64,000 nucleotides of DNA. Source: Myxococcales bacterium (GTDB lineage: Bacteria > Myxococcota_A > Polyangia > Nannocystales > Nannocystaceae). How positions within the stretch are numbered: the first letter of the stretch is position 1; each line of letters begins with the position of its first letter. Positions 8,377 through 16,488 of the stretch are shown in pieces. The stretch covers positions 1 through 64,000 of the forward strand of contig JACKDW010000009.1 in the NCBI GenBank assembly GCA_020633295.1, written 5' to 3'. The notes below the pieces were generated by a model. That model searched no databases. It saw only the letters and a list, made by a program, of their open reading frames with translations, and was not told where the DNA came from. The translations under genes were made by a program, and so were the position numbers.

Positions 8377-10152
8377 GTGGACGCTCGAGTCGTCTCCGAT
8401 GACGAGCCGTTGCGCGACGCGTTGAGCGCGGCGCTCACGGAGCTCGGCGTCGCGATCATTCGGGAAGGCGACGCCGATCTCGTGTTCATCGACGCGGGCC
8501 CAGACGCGTGTCGTGGGTACACCGGCGCCGGCGTCCGCGTCGCCGTCCTGCGCGACCCCGTGACCGCGTGCGCGCTGCTCGACGCCGGCGCGCACGAGCT
8601 GCTCGACTGGCCGCGTGACCGCGTAGCCCTCGTCGCGCATCTCGACGCGCTCGTCCGGCGTCACCGCGGGCCCGCGCGCGCGGCGATGCTCCGCGTCCTC
8701 GAGCTCATGGACCAGTCCGTCGAGATCTCCGACCTCCGCGGGCGGCTCGAGTACGTCAACGACGCGTTCGAGCGACTCACGGGCTTCTCGACGGGCGAGG
8801 TGATCGGGAGGACGCCGCGCGAGCTGTTCCGCGCCGGGACCCACGACGACGCCTACTACCAGGCGATTTGGGACACCATCTCGCGTGGTGGCGTCTGGCG
8901 CGGCAGCATCATCGGTCGTCGACCGGACGGATCGCTCTCGTTTCAGGAGGGCACGATCGCGGGCGTGCGCGGCCCTCACGAGCTGCCCGTGAAGCTCATC
9001 GCGCTCAAGCGGGACGTAGCGAGCGCGCCCGCAGACCCGATCGGCGCGAGCGAGTCACGCGCGCGCAGCCTGATGTGGCAAGCCGCGGATCCGCTGATCA
9101 TCCACGGCGCGGACGGTCGCGTCTACGAGGTTAACGAGCGCGCGTGCCAGAGCCTCGGGTACACGCGCGACGAGCTGCGCGGGAAGACGATCTCCGACTA
9201 CGACACCTCCGATGAGGCCAGAGACTTCGGCGGGCTCTGGCGCGCGCTCGAGGGAGGCGCGCGGATCGGCGTCGAGACGACCTATCGACGCAAGTCGGGG
9301 GCCACCTTCGACGCGGAGGTGCGTCACGGGCGAATCGAGCTGGGCGGCTCAACCTTCGTCCTCTCGCTGGCGCGTGATGTCAGCGAGCGAAAGCGCGCGG
9401 AGGCTGAGCTCCGGCGGGTCAACGCGGAGCTCGCGACCGCGCGTGATACGGCCATGCGCGCCAACGCGGCGATGACCACGCTGCTCGCCACGATCAGCCA
9501 CGACATCCGCACGCCGCTCAACGCGATCATCGGCTACGCGGAGCTGTTGATCGAGATGGCCGAAGAGTCCGACGACGATCGCTACCGCGACGAGCTCGGG
9601 CGGCTCCTGCGGGCCGCCTCGCACGTGCTGCGCCTGGTCAACGACCTCATCGACCTGACGCGCGTCGGCGCTGGGCGCATGGAGTTCACCCGCGAGCGGC
9701 TCCCGCTGCGCGAGTTTCTCCGCGAGCTCGCCGACACGGTCCGCTCGCTCGTCGATCGCGGCGCCAACCAGCTGACGGTGTCGGTGGTGAGCGAGGTCGA
9801 GCACCTCGAGACCGACGGGACGCGTCTCCGCCAGATCCTGATCAACCTGCTCGGGAACGCGTGCAAGTTCACGCAGGGCGGCGCGATCGACCTCACGGTC
9901 CGAGACCGCGCGTCGTCGGTCGAGTTCCTCGTGGCGGACACGGGCATCGGAATCGAAGCGCACAAGCTCGAGCAGATCTTCGAACCATTTCAGCAGGCCG
10001 ATGAGTCGATCCACGCGACCTACGGAGGGAGCGGGCTCGGGCTCTCGATCAGCCGCGAGCTCGCGCGCGCGATGGGCGGTGACCTGACGGTCGCCAGCGA
10101 GCCCGCGCGGGGCTCGACGTTTACGCTGTCGCTGCCGCGCTCGCTGCCTTGA
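8377..10152 (+). CDS. PAS-domain sensor histidine kinase with pseudo-receiver
   Basis: A 591-residue cytoplasmic kinase. Residues 1-95 resemble a receiver fold (V-S-D-D-E-P near the start, F-I-D-A-G with D39) but lack the conserved Lys, so this is probably a pseudo-receiver. Two PAS domains follow at about 105-215 (with Y-V-N-D-A-F-E-R-L-T-G-F) and 230-345 (with Y-E-V-N-E-R-A-C-Q-S-L-G-Y). HisKA has H375 in H-D-I-R-T-P-L-N; HATPase has I-N-L-L-G-N-A-C-K-F-T, D-T-G-I-G-I and G-G-S-G-L-G-L. No membrane segment was seen, so the signal is intracellular. GTG start at 8377, 277 bases after the lipoprotein gene. No response regulator is adjacent. Confidence 0.92.
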   Translation: MDARVVSDDEPLRDALSAALTELGVAIIREGDADLVFIDAGPDACRGYTGAGVRVAVLRDPVTACALLDAGAHELLDWPRDRVALVAHLDALVRRHRGPARAAMLRVLELMDQSVEISDLRGRLEYVNDAFERLTGFSTGEVIGRTPRELFRAGTHDDAYYQAIWDTISRGGVWRGSIIGRRPDGSLSFQEGTIAGVRGPHELPVKLIALKRDVASAPADPIGASESRARSLMWQAADPLIIHGADGRVYEVNERACQSLGYTRDELRGKTISDYDTSDEARDFGGLWRALEGGARIGVETTYRRKSGATFDAEVRHGRIELGGSTFVLSLARDVSERKRAEAELRRVNAELATARDTAMRANAAMTTLLATISHDIRTPLNAIIGYAELLIEMAEESDDDRYRDELGRLLRAASHVLRLVNDLIDLTRVGAGRMEFTRERLPLREFLRELADTVRSLVDRGANQLTVSVVSEVEHLETDGTRLRQILINLLGNACKFTQGGAIDLTVRDRASSVEFLVADTGIGIEAHKLEQIFEPFQQADESIHATYGGSGLGLSISRELARAMGGDLTVASEPARGSTFTLSLPRSLP

Positions 10153-10335
10153 CTCGGCTCGCGTGAGGTCCGCTTCGGCGCCCCGCCTCGCGCGTCGCTG
10201 TCGGGCTACAGGTAGACCCTTGACTCCCGGAGCTCGCGCCGAGACAGGCGATCGTGAGCGACGACGCGAGCGCGCGGGTGAGCATCCGACGCAGTATCGC
10301 GTCGGCTCGGGTCGCCCTCAAGCGGCGCGAGCGCG

Positions 10336-11556
10336 TCAGAGCACGAGCGCGAGCCACAGCGCCCCCATCGCGGTCGTCAAGAGCGCGACAGGGAGCCCGA
10401 CTCGGAGGTGCTGCCAGAAGCCGAAGCCGCCGAGCTCGCGGCCAGCCTCGGCCACGATCACGTTCGCGGCGGAGCCGAGCAGCGTCAGGTTCCCCGCGAA
10501 GGTCGAGACGACCGCGAGCGTCGTCCAGGCCGCCGCGGGGTCGTCCAGCGTCATCAGCCGGTCCTGCACGATCAGGATGAAGGGGACGTTGGAGACGACG
10601 TTCGAGCCCACGAGGAACACGCCTGCCGTGGTCAGCGTACCGACGACGCCTCCAGACGTGTGGACGGGGAGCGCCGCGAACAGCCACTCGGTCGCGCCGC
10701 TGCGCCGAAGCCCCTCGGTGACGACGAACAGCCCCGCGAAGAACAACAGCAGCGACCAGTCGACGTGCCGCCAGACCGCGCTCGCGTCGCGCCGGTGCAC
10801 CAACATCAAGAACACGAAGCCGCCCGCGGCGGTCCACGCCAGCGACCCTCCGAGCGTGTAGATGACGGCCGTCGCGATCATCACGCCGAGCGTGACGCCG
10901 TGACGACCGGTGAGGCGCGCGGGTGGTCGCGCGCGCTCGCGCGAGCGCACCTCTCGAAGCGCGCCGCGATACACCAGGAGGAGGACGGCGTGATTGATCG
11001 CGAGCCCCATGATCGCGACGGGGGCCGCGATCACGAGGTACTCGAGATACTCGAGCCCACCGAGCTGCCCGCAGAGCATGTTCTGCGGGTTGCCGACGAG
11101 CGTCGCCACGCTCCCCGTGTTCGCGCCGGTCGCCAGCGCGAGCAGGAAGGGGACCGCGGGCATGGCGTTGCGCTGGATCAGCCGCACGACCAGCGGCGCG
11201 CCGAGCAGGCAGACCGCGTCGTTGGTGATGAACGCGCTGAGGAGCCCCGCGCCCCAGACGATGACGCCGAGCAGCCTGCGCGGCGTCCTGGCGAGGGGGG
11301 ACAGGCGCGTCTCGAGCACGGCGAAGAAGTCGTCGAGCACGAGGAACGCGCCCATGCCCATGACGCCGAACAGGAGCAGGAGCGTGTGCCCGTCGACCGC
11401 GTCGACCGCAGCCGCCGGGGAGAGCACGCCGAACGCGACGCACGCGACGGCCCCGAGCAGCGCCGCGGCTGGGCGGTCGAGCCCGAGGTGGCCAATACGA
11501 CGCGCCGAGACCAGCGCGTAGGTGACCAGAAAGATCGCGACGGCGACGCTGCTCAT
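10336..11556 (-). CDS. Ion-transporter-superfamily anion permease (ArsB/SLC13-like)
   Basis: A 406-residue protein with about 11 hydrophobic segments. The hallmark is F-I-T-N-D-A-V-C-L-L-G-A-P-L near residues 108-121 and a second related loop V-G-S-N-V-V-S-N-V-P-F near 330. G-N-P-Q-N-M-L-C-G occurs near 155 and G-S-A-A-N-V-I-V-A-E near 367. Paired N-D/N-V-P and G-N-P-Q-N motifs are typical of the SLC13/CitM/ArsB/NhaD superfamily. The substrate cannot be chosen from sequence: arsenite, dicarboxylates, sulphate or Na+/H+ exchange are all known in the superfamily, and no arsR, arsC or other marker is nearby. The ATG at 11556 is six bases after the stop of a possible small membrane protein. Confidence 0.85.
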   Translation of the reverse strand: MSSVAVAIFLVTYALVSARRIGHLGLDRPAAALLGAVACVAFGVLSPAAAVDAVDGHTLLLLFGVMGMGAFLVLDDFFAVLETRLSPLARTPRRLLGVIVWGAGLLSAFITNDAVCLLGAPLVVRLIQRNAMPAVPFLLALATGANTGSVATLVGNPQNMLCGQLGGLEYLEYLVIAAPVAIMGLAINHAVLLLVYRGALREVRSRERARPPARLTGRHGVTLGVMIATAVIYTLGGSLAWTAAGGFVFLMLVHRRDASAVWRHVDWSLLLFFAGLFVVTEGLRRSGATEWLFAALPVHTSGGVVGTLTTAGVFLVGSNVVSNVPFILIVQDRLMTLDDPAAAWTTLAVVSTFAGNLTLLGSAANVIVAEAGRELGGFGFWQHLRVGLPVALLTTAMGALWLALVL

Positions 11557-11562
11557 GGGGAA

Positions 11563-11703
11563 TCACCGCCGCGACTCGCCGCGCGCGCGCGCGCGACCGC
11601 GGAGCCAGCCCGCTCGCTCTCCGCGACACGCGAGCACGAAGACGACGAGCGCCGCGAGCGTGAGGAGCAGGTGAAACAGGAGCGTCCCCGCGGGCGGGCG
11701 CAC
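11563..11703 (-). CDS. Possible small single-span membrane protein
   Basis: The frame ending at 11563 contains one clear transmembrane helix (L-L-F-H-L-L-L-T-L-A-A-L-V-V-F-V-L-A) followed by an Arg-rich tail. With a GTG at 11703 the product is 46 residues; the frame stays open further upstream, so the start is uncertain. Its stop lies six bases before the permease ATG, suggesting coupling. Residue composition outside the helix is ordinary for random high-GC frames, so this is a weak call. Confidence 0.3.
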   Translation of the reverse strand: MRPPAGTLLFHLLLTLAALVVFVLACRGERAGWLRGRARARGESRR

Positions 11704-12152
11704 CTCCTCACCCAGGGGCGCGACGCGTCGGCGCCAGCGGTCGCCAGAAGCCGCGCGCTCGGCTCGACAAGCCGGAACAACACGGTTGTGGCGGGTGGGT
11801 CGGCGGCGGGAGTCGCCGGAGCTGGTCCATGGACGCGCAGGTCCTCGGAGACTACGCCCGCCCTCGCAGGACGTCGACGCGCTCAGCACGGCTCGCGGCG
11901 TCGGCGAGCTGCTCGCAACACGCCAGTCGGCGATGATGGCGGCGTCGGCGTCGCGCCCTGCTCGGACCAGCCCGATCGTGGATCGCCCTGTGAACCGCGT
12001 CGCTCCCGACGTCCCACGCGAACCAGGGCTGAGCCGCCCGCGTGAGGTTGGAGGAATGACAGCGGGCGGTCGAGCGTGGTCGCCCGCGGTCGATCGTGGA
12101 CCGAGGGGCGCTCACGCGGCGGGCAGGGGCACGGTTCGGGTACATCCTGAAC

Positions 12153-12164
12153 CTGTCTCTTGAT
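12153..12164 (+). other. Sequence matching an IS50/Tn5-type inside end
   Basis: CTGTCTCTTGAT is identical to the outer 12 bases of the IS50 inside end as I remember it. It lies about 40 bases past the point where a Ser/Thr kinase frame loses homology. No transposase and no second end were seen, so it is either a remnant or a coincidence. Confidence 0.2.
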
Positions 12165-12202
12165 TCACAAACGATCGCTCTGACTTGACGCGCCGCCGCC
12201 GA

Positions 12203-12352
12203 GTAGGCGGCGTACACGACGCCGCGCTCGCTCGCGCCGATGGGCTCGATGATCTCGTAGCGCCCGAGGCGGCGCGCGGCCTCGACGGCCTGCGGGGTCT
12301 CGGGGGGCGCGTCGCGGCGTGAACTCCGTGCGCGAGGGGGTAGGGTGCTCAT
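12203..12352 (-). pseudogene. N-terminal relic of a Ser/Thr protein kinase
   Basis: From the ATG at 12352 the first 50 residues read like the start of a bacterial Hanks-type kinase: G-R-Y-E-I-I-E-P-I-G-A-S-E-R-G-V-V-Y-A-A-Y, equivalent to G-R-Y-V-V-L-R-T-L-G-A-G-G-V-G-I-V-Y-L-A-Y in the kinase at 19971. The Gly-rich loop is already altered (G-A-S-E-R-G). After residue 50 the sequence turns into low-complexity Arg/Ala/Ser with no V-A-V-K, H-R-D or D-F-G motif in any frame down to about 11890. It is therefore a truncated, non-functional fragment. The surrounding stretch 11704-12573 holds no other convincing gene. Confidence 0.6.
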
Positions 12353-12462
12353 AGCGTCCTCGTGGGCGGCGCGTCGCCGCGGCGTCTACCGGCCGCGGCG
12401 ACGGGATAGGGCCCACGCGGTGTGAAGAGCAAGGCGCGTGCCATGCCGCGTCGCGCTCACGT

Positions 12463-12482
12463 TCATGTCTATATGGACATGT
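12463..12482. promoter_or_regulatory. Paired ACATGT-type box
   Basis: TCATGT (12463-12468) and ACATGT (12477-12482) are spaced 14 bases apart, start to start, in an AT-rich patch with TATATGG between them. The patch lies 110 bases upstream of the kinase relic on the minus strand. Similar pairs occur at 46740-46761, 50321-50342 and 52636-52655. Confidence 0.35.
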
Positions 12483-12573
12483 CTTTGGTCGCGCGCGCGC
12501 GCACGTGTGAGCTCGCCGTGCGGAGCACGAGCGCACGGGGTCGTTGTATAGCCACGCGGTCAGGCTGGGGTCT

Positions 12574-13203
12574 CTAGCCCTCGGTCGTCGCGGGCGCGGC
12601 CACGTCGAGCTCACCCTCAGCCGTCTCACAGATCGCGCAGCCGTTCTCGGACGCCAGCTCGTAGGTGGGCGAGAACTCCTTCATCACGGGCGCGGACGCG
12701 GCCGCGCGCGTGACGGTGACGGTGAGGGCCTCGGGGCCGGAGTACCTGCGATCCTCGTCGGGGCCGGTGTAGGTGCGCACCCACAGGATCGTGTCGTCCT
12801 CGGTCTCTTGCACGAAGGCGTCGAGCACGAGCTCGTCGCCGAGCTCGGTGCTCTGCTCGCAGTCGTAGATCGACGCCGCGTCGTCCGTGACGGTGCAGCT
12901 CCACGCGTGCGCGAGCTCGGTGCCGGGCTGGGCGACCTCGATCGTGTAGTCGCCGGGCGACAGCGTCGCGTCCGCGCCGTCGACGAGCTTGACGTAGAGC
13001 CCCGCGGCGCAGAGCTGGTTGAGGCACAGCCCAGGGCCGTAGTCGACGCACGCGCCCGCGGCTCCGGCGAGCGCGAGCGCGAGCGCGGTCGTCAGCGCGC
13101 GCGCGCGCAGCCGGGCGCGCGAGGACGTCGGCGAGGTGCGCGAGGAGCAGCGCGGCGAGGTGCGCGTGGCGGTGAGCCTGGCGTTGAGCTTGGAGGAAAG
13201 CAT
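12574..13203 (-). CDS. Lipoprotein of unknown function
   Basis: With ATG 13203 the product is 209 residues. A hydrophobic stretch (A-L-T-T-A-L-A-L-A-L-A-G-A-A-G-A-C) ends in a lipobox-like A-G-A-C near residue 52, followed by V-D-Y-G-P-G-L-C-L-N-Q-L-C-A-A-G-L-Y-V. The mature part reads like a beta-sandwich (P-G-D-Y-T-I-E-V-A-Q-P-G-T-E, S-C-T-V-T-D-D-A-A-S-I-Y-D-C-E) and has six further Cys that may pair. The long Arg/Ser-rich n-region is unusual; the real start may be an alternative codon nearer the hydrophobic core. The region just upstream codes for repeated K-L-S-S because of a 12-base tandem repeat. Neighbours are unrelated. Confidence 0.6.
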   Translation of the reverse strand: MLSSKLNARLTATRTSPRCSSRTSPTSSRARLRARALTTALALALAGAAGACVDYGPGLCLNQLCAAGLYVKLVDGADATLSPGDYTIEVAQPGTELAHAWSCTVTDDAASIYDCEQSTELGDELVLDAFVQETEDDTILWVRTYTGPDEDRRYSGPEALTVTVTRAAASAPVMKEFSPTYELASENGCAICETAEGELDVAAPATTEG

Positions 13204-13236
13204 GGAGGAAAGCTTGGAGGAAAGCTTGGAGGAAAG
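13189..13236. repeat. 12-bp tandem repeat, four units
   Basis: Four head-to-tail copies of CTTGGAGGAAAG, with CATGGAGGAAAG as the second unit, followed by a partial fifth (CTTGGAG). It overlaps the probable start of the minus-strand lipoprotein, where it would encode K-L-S-S repeats. On the plus strand each unit carries GGAGG, so it looks like serial ribosome-binding sites without a following gene. Confidence 0.75.
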
Positions 13237-13407
13237 CTTGGAGAGGGGCGAGGAGAGGAGCGGAGCGGCACTCGGCACAGCCCGAGAGTGTACGCGAGAA
13301 CGCGCGCGCGCGTCGTCGCGGGCTGCCGATGTGTCGCGGCGCTCGAGTCGTGTGCTGGAGCTCGGCGGTCGCTCGCGGAGCGGGGAGGTCCCCGCGCGGG
13401 GGCGCGG

Positions 13408-13436
13408 TTGACAGCGACGTCGGCGACCTGCAATCG
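13408..13436 (+). promoter_or_regulatory. Possible sigma-70 promoter
   Basis: TTGACA (13408-13413), 17-base spacer, CAATCG (13431-13436), about 57 bases before the GTG at 13493. The -35 is perfect and the -10 is poor. The start TTGACAGCGAC is shared with the tRNA-array promoter. Confidence 0.35.
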
Positions 13437-13492
13437 TGCGCTCGCCCGCGGCCGGGCGCGTCACGCCTGGCCCGGAGTGAGGAGTACAGGAC

Positions 13493-14968
13493 GTGAAGCT
13501 TCCGGCGAAGGGTATCCCCGAGGGCGAGCTGTTTAAGCGGCTCGAGGCGTTCCGTGAGCACGACGTGCGCTGGCGAGACGGGCGCACGCTCGCCTACGTC
13601 TACGACCTCAGCGAGCAGGTCGAGGCCGTCGTCAAGCGCGCCTACGCCATGTACCTGTCCGAGAACGCGCTCGACCCGACCGTGTTCCCGAGCGCGGTGC
13701 GCTTCGAGAACGAGCTCGTCGCCATGGCCGCCGCGCACCTCCGCGGCGGGCCCGAGGTCGTCGGCAATTTCACGAGCGGCGGGACCGAGAGCATCATGCT
13801 CGCGGTCAAGACCGCCCGCGACTACGCGCGCAAGACTCGAGGGGTGCGCGCGCCCGAGATGATCCTGCCGGTCACGGCCCACGCGGCGTTCCACAAGGCG
13901 GCCCACTACCTCGGGCTCAAGGCCGTCGTCACGCCCGTCGATCCCGTGAGCTTCAAGGCCGACGTCGCGGCGATGCGCGCGGCGGTCACCGAGAACACGG
14001 TGCTGCTCGTGGGCTCCGCGGTCTCGTACCCGCAGTGCGTCGTGGACCCGATCGTCGAGCTCGGGCAGCTTGCGCGCGAGCGCGACCTGCTGCTGCACGT
14101 CGACGCGTGCATGGGCGGCTTCTTGCTCCCGTACTTCCGCCGCCTCGGCGAGCCGGTCCCCGAGTTCGATCTGTCCGTGCCGGGCGTCAGCTCGATCTCG
14201 ATCGACTTCCACAAGTACGCGTTCGCGCCCAAGGGCGCGTCGATCGTGCTGTACCGTGACGCCGCGCTGCGTCGACACCAGATCTTCGCGTTCGCGCGCT
14301 GGTACGGCTACCCGATCGTCAACCCGGCGGTCCAGAGCGCCAAGTCCGTCGGGCCCATGGCCGCGGCCTGGAGCGTGCTGCACTACGTCGGCGACGACGG
14401 CTACCTCGAGATGGCGCGCTCGCTGCTCGCGGCGACGAAGCGGCTCAAGGCGGGGATCGAGGCGATCGAGGGGCTCCGGCTGGTGGGCGACAGCGAGATG
14501 AACCTCGTCGCGTTCACGTCTGATCGCGAGGACCTGTGCGCGTTCCACATCATCGACGAGCTGCGCGCGCGCGGGTGGTTCACGCACCCGCAGCTCTCGT
14601 TTGAGGGCGCGCCCGCCAACGTCCACCTGGCCGTGAACCCGAAGTTCGCGGGGCAGGTCGAGCCGTTCCTCAAGGACCTCGCGGCCGCGACCGCGGCCGC
14701 GCGCGGGCGTCAGCGCAGCGAGCTCGTCGAGAACCTGCTGGGCGTGGTCTCGAGCCTCGCCTCGGGCGCGGGCGAGGATCTCGAGCTCGACCAGGAGACC
14801 TTCACGCAGCTCATGGCCATGGCCGGCGTCGAGATCGGCGGCTCGCTGGAGGCGAGCTCGACGATCAACGAGATCCTCGACGCGCTCCCGCCCGCGCTGC
14901 GCGAGCAGGCGCTGACCCTGTACGTCAACGCGCTGTTCGTCCCCCCGCGCGAGTCCGCCGCGACCTAG
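13493..14968 (+). CDS. PLP-dependent lyase/decarboxylase, sphingosine-1-phosphate-lyase-like
   Basis: A 491-residue member of the PLP-dependent decarboxylase group (fold type I). G-N-F-T-S-G-G-T-E-S-I-M-L-A-V-K at 91-106 binds cofactor phosphate. H-V-D-A-C-M-G-G-F at 202-210 supplies the Asp to the pyridine nitrogen. S-I-D-F-H-K-Y-A-F-A-P-K-G with K241 is the Schiff-base Lys. This S-x-D-x-H-K-Y-x-x-A-P-K-G form is closer to sphingosine-1-phosphate lyase than to glutamate decarboxylase. S1P lyase splits phosphorylated sphingoid bases to a long-chain aldehyde and phosphoethanolamine. The next gene, 21 bases on, is an aldehyde dehydrogenase that could oxidise the aldehyde. GTG start with GAGGAG upstream. 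An amino-acid decarboxylase role cannot be excluded. Confidence 0.85.
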   Translation: MKLPAKGIPEGELFKRLEAFREHDVRWRDGRTLAYVYDLSEQVEAVVKRAYAMYLSENALDPTVFPSAVRFENELVAMAAAHLRGGPEVVGNFTSGGTESIMLAVKTARDYARKTRGVRAPEMILPVTAHAAFHKAAHYLGLKAVVTPVDPVSFKADVAAMRAAVTENTVLLVGSAVSYPQCVVDPIVELGQLARERDLLLHVDACMGGFLLPYFRRLGEPVPEFDLSVPGVSSISIDFHKYAFAPKGASIVLYRDAALRRHQIFAFARWYGYPIVNPAVQSAKSVGPMAAAWSVLHYVGDDGYLEMARSLLAATKRLKAGIEAIEGLRLVGDSEMNLVAFTSDREDLCAFHIIDELRARGWFTHPQLSFEGAPANVHLAVNPKFAGQVEPFLKDLAAATAAARGRQRSELVENLLGVVSSLASGAGEDLELDQETFTQLMAMAGVEIGGSLEASSTINEILDALPPALREQALTLYVNALFVPPRESAAT

Positions 14969-14989
14969 AGGATGCCCGAAGGAGCAGGT

Positions 14990-16438
14990 ATGACGCACGA
15001 GCTCGACATCCCCGCAGAGCGGTACTTCGTCGCCGGCGCCTGGGCGAGCTCGTCGTCGGGCGAGCTGACGACGGTCACGAACCCCGCGAGCGGCGAGCCG
15101 CTCGCGCGCGTGCCGGCGGTCACCGCCGAGGACACGCGCGCGGCGATCGACGCCGCGAGCGCGGCGTTTCGCAGCTGGCGCGCGCGCACGGCCAAGGAGC
15201 GCGCGGCGGCGCTGCGTCGCTGGCACGCCGAGGTGCTCGACGCGGTCGAGCCGCTCGCGCGCACGCTCACCCGCGAGTGCGGCAAGCCGCTCGCGGAGGC
15301 CCGCGGCGAGATCCGCTACGCGGCCGGCTTCATCGACTGGTTCGCGGCCGAGGCGGTGCGCGTCTACGGCGAGACGATCCCGTCGCCCTGGCCCAACAGC
15401 CGCATCGTCGTCACCCGCGAGCCGGTCGGGGTCTCCGCCGCGATCACGCCGTGGAACTTCCCGGCCGCGATGATCACCCGCAAGTGCGCGCCGGCGCTGG
15501 CCGCTGGCTGCCCCGTCATCGTCAAGCCCGCGCCCGAGACCCCGCTGACGGCGCTGGGGCTCGCGCGCCTGGCCGAGCGCGCCGGCATCCCGGCGGGCGT
15601 CTTCAACGTGCTCACGGGCGACGCGGCGACCATCGGCGGCGAGCTGACGGCGAGCCCGACGGTCCGCAAGCTCTCGTTCACGGGCTCGACCGCGGTCGGC
15701 CGGCTGCTGATGCGGCAGTGCGCCGACACGGTCAAGCGCGTCTCGCTCGAGCTCGGCGGCAACGCGCCGTTTATCGTGTTCGACGACGCCGATCTCGACG
15801 CGGCGGTCACCGGCGCGATGGCGTCGAAGTACCGCAACACCGGGCAGACCTGCGTGTGCGCGAATCGGTTCTACGTGCAGGCGGGCGTGTACGACGAGTT
15901 CGCCGCGCGCCTGGCCGAGCGCGCGCGCCGGCTCAAGGTCGGCGACGGGCTCGACGACGGGGTCGAGCAGGGGCCGCTGATCGCCGCGCGCGTGCTCGAC
16001 AAGGTCGAGGAGCACGTCCGCGACGCGCTGGCCAGGGGCGCGACGGCGCTGTGCGGGGGCGGGCGCCACGAGCTCGGCGGCACCTACTACCAGCCGACGG
16101 TGCTGCGGGATGTCACGGCGGACATGCTCGTCGCCCGCGAGGAGACCTTCGGCCCGGTCGCCCCGCTGTTTCGCTTCTCGAATGAGGACGAGGTCATCGC
16201 GGCGGCCAACGCCACGGAGTACGGGCTCGCGGCCTACCTGTACACGCGGGATCTCGGGCGGGCGTTCCGCGTGTCCGAGGCGCTCGAGTACGGCATGGTC
16301 GGCGTCAACGAGGGGGTGTTCTCGACCCCCGAGGCGCCGTTCGGGGGCGTCAAGCAGTCGGGGCTCGGGCGCGAGGGCTCGCGCCACGGGATCGAGGAGT
16401 ACCTCGAGACCAAGTACACGCTCTTCGGTCTCGGTTGA
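14990..16438 (+). CDS. NAD(P)-dependent aldehyde dehydrogenase, succinate-semialdehyde type
   Basis: A 482-residue aldehyde dehydrogenase. I-T-P-W-N-F-P at 152-158 and V-K-P-A-P-E-T-P near 178-185 form the cofactor site. F-T-G-S-T-A-V-G lies at 230-237, the general base is E254 in L-E-L-G-G-N, and the catalytic nucleophile is C288 in G-Q-T-C-V-C-A-N-R. F-G-G-V-K-Q-S-G-L-G-R-E-G near the C-terminus is the signature of GabD-like enzymes. ATG 14990 was preferred to ATG 14972 because GAAGGAG stands seven bases upstream of it. It is co-directional with the PLP lyase with a 21-base gap, so it is probably translated from the same mRNA. The substrate may be succinic semialdehyde or the aldehyde released by the lyase. 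Confidence 0.9.
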   Translation: MTHELDIPAERYFVAGAWASSSSGELTTVTNPASGEPLARVPAVTAEDTRAAIDAASAAFRSWRARTAKERAAALRRWHAEVLDAVEPLARTLTRECGKPLAEARGEIRYAAGFIDWFAAEAVRVYGETIPSPWPNSRIVVTREPVGVSAAITPWNFPAAMITRKCAPALAAGCPVIVKPAPETPLTALGLARLAERAGIPAGVFNVLTGDAATIGGELTASPTVRKLSFTGSTAVGRLLMRQCADTVKRVSLELGGNAPFIVFDDADLDAAVTGAMASKYRNTGQTCVCANRFYVQAGVYDEFAARLAERARRLKVGDGLDDGVEQGPLIAARVLDKVEEHVRDALARGATALCGGGRHELGGTYYQPTVLRDVTADMLVAREETFGPVAPLFRFSNEDEVIAAANATEYGLAAYLYTRDLGRAFRVSEALEYGMVGVNEGVFSTPEAPFGGVKQSGLGREGSRHGIEEYLETKYTLFGLG

Positions 16439-16488
16439 GTCGCCGCGACCGGCGACGCGAACCGGCGCGTCTGCGGTATGGTGCGGGC

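Noticed and set aside
13189..13236. Serial Shine-Dalgarno sites (GGAGG) on the plus strand.
   Set aside because: The following plus-strand frame is low-complexity and no gene start is supported; the repeat is better described as a 12-base tandem repeat.
12626..16387. A 1253-codon open frame on the minus strand.
   Set aside because: It runs antisense to the clear PLP lyase and aldehyde dehydrogenase genes, is dominated by Arg, Ala, Gly and Asp, and has no recognisable domain. Long antisense frames are normal in DNA this rich in GC.
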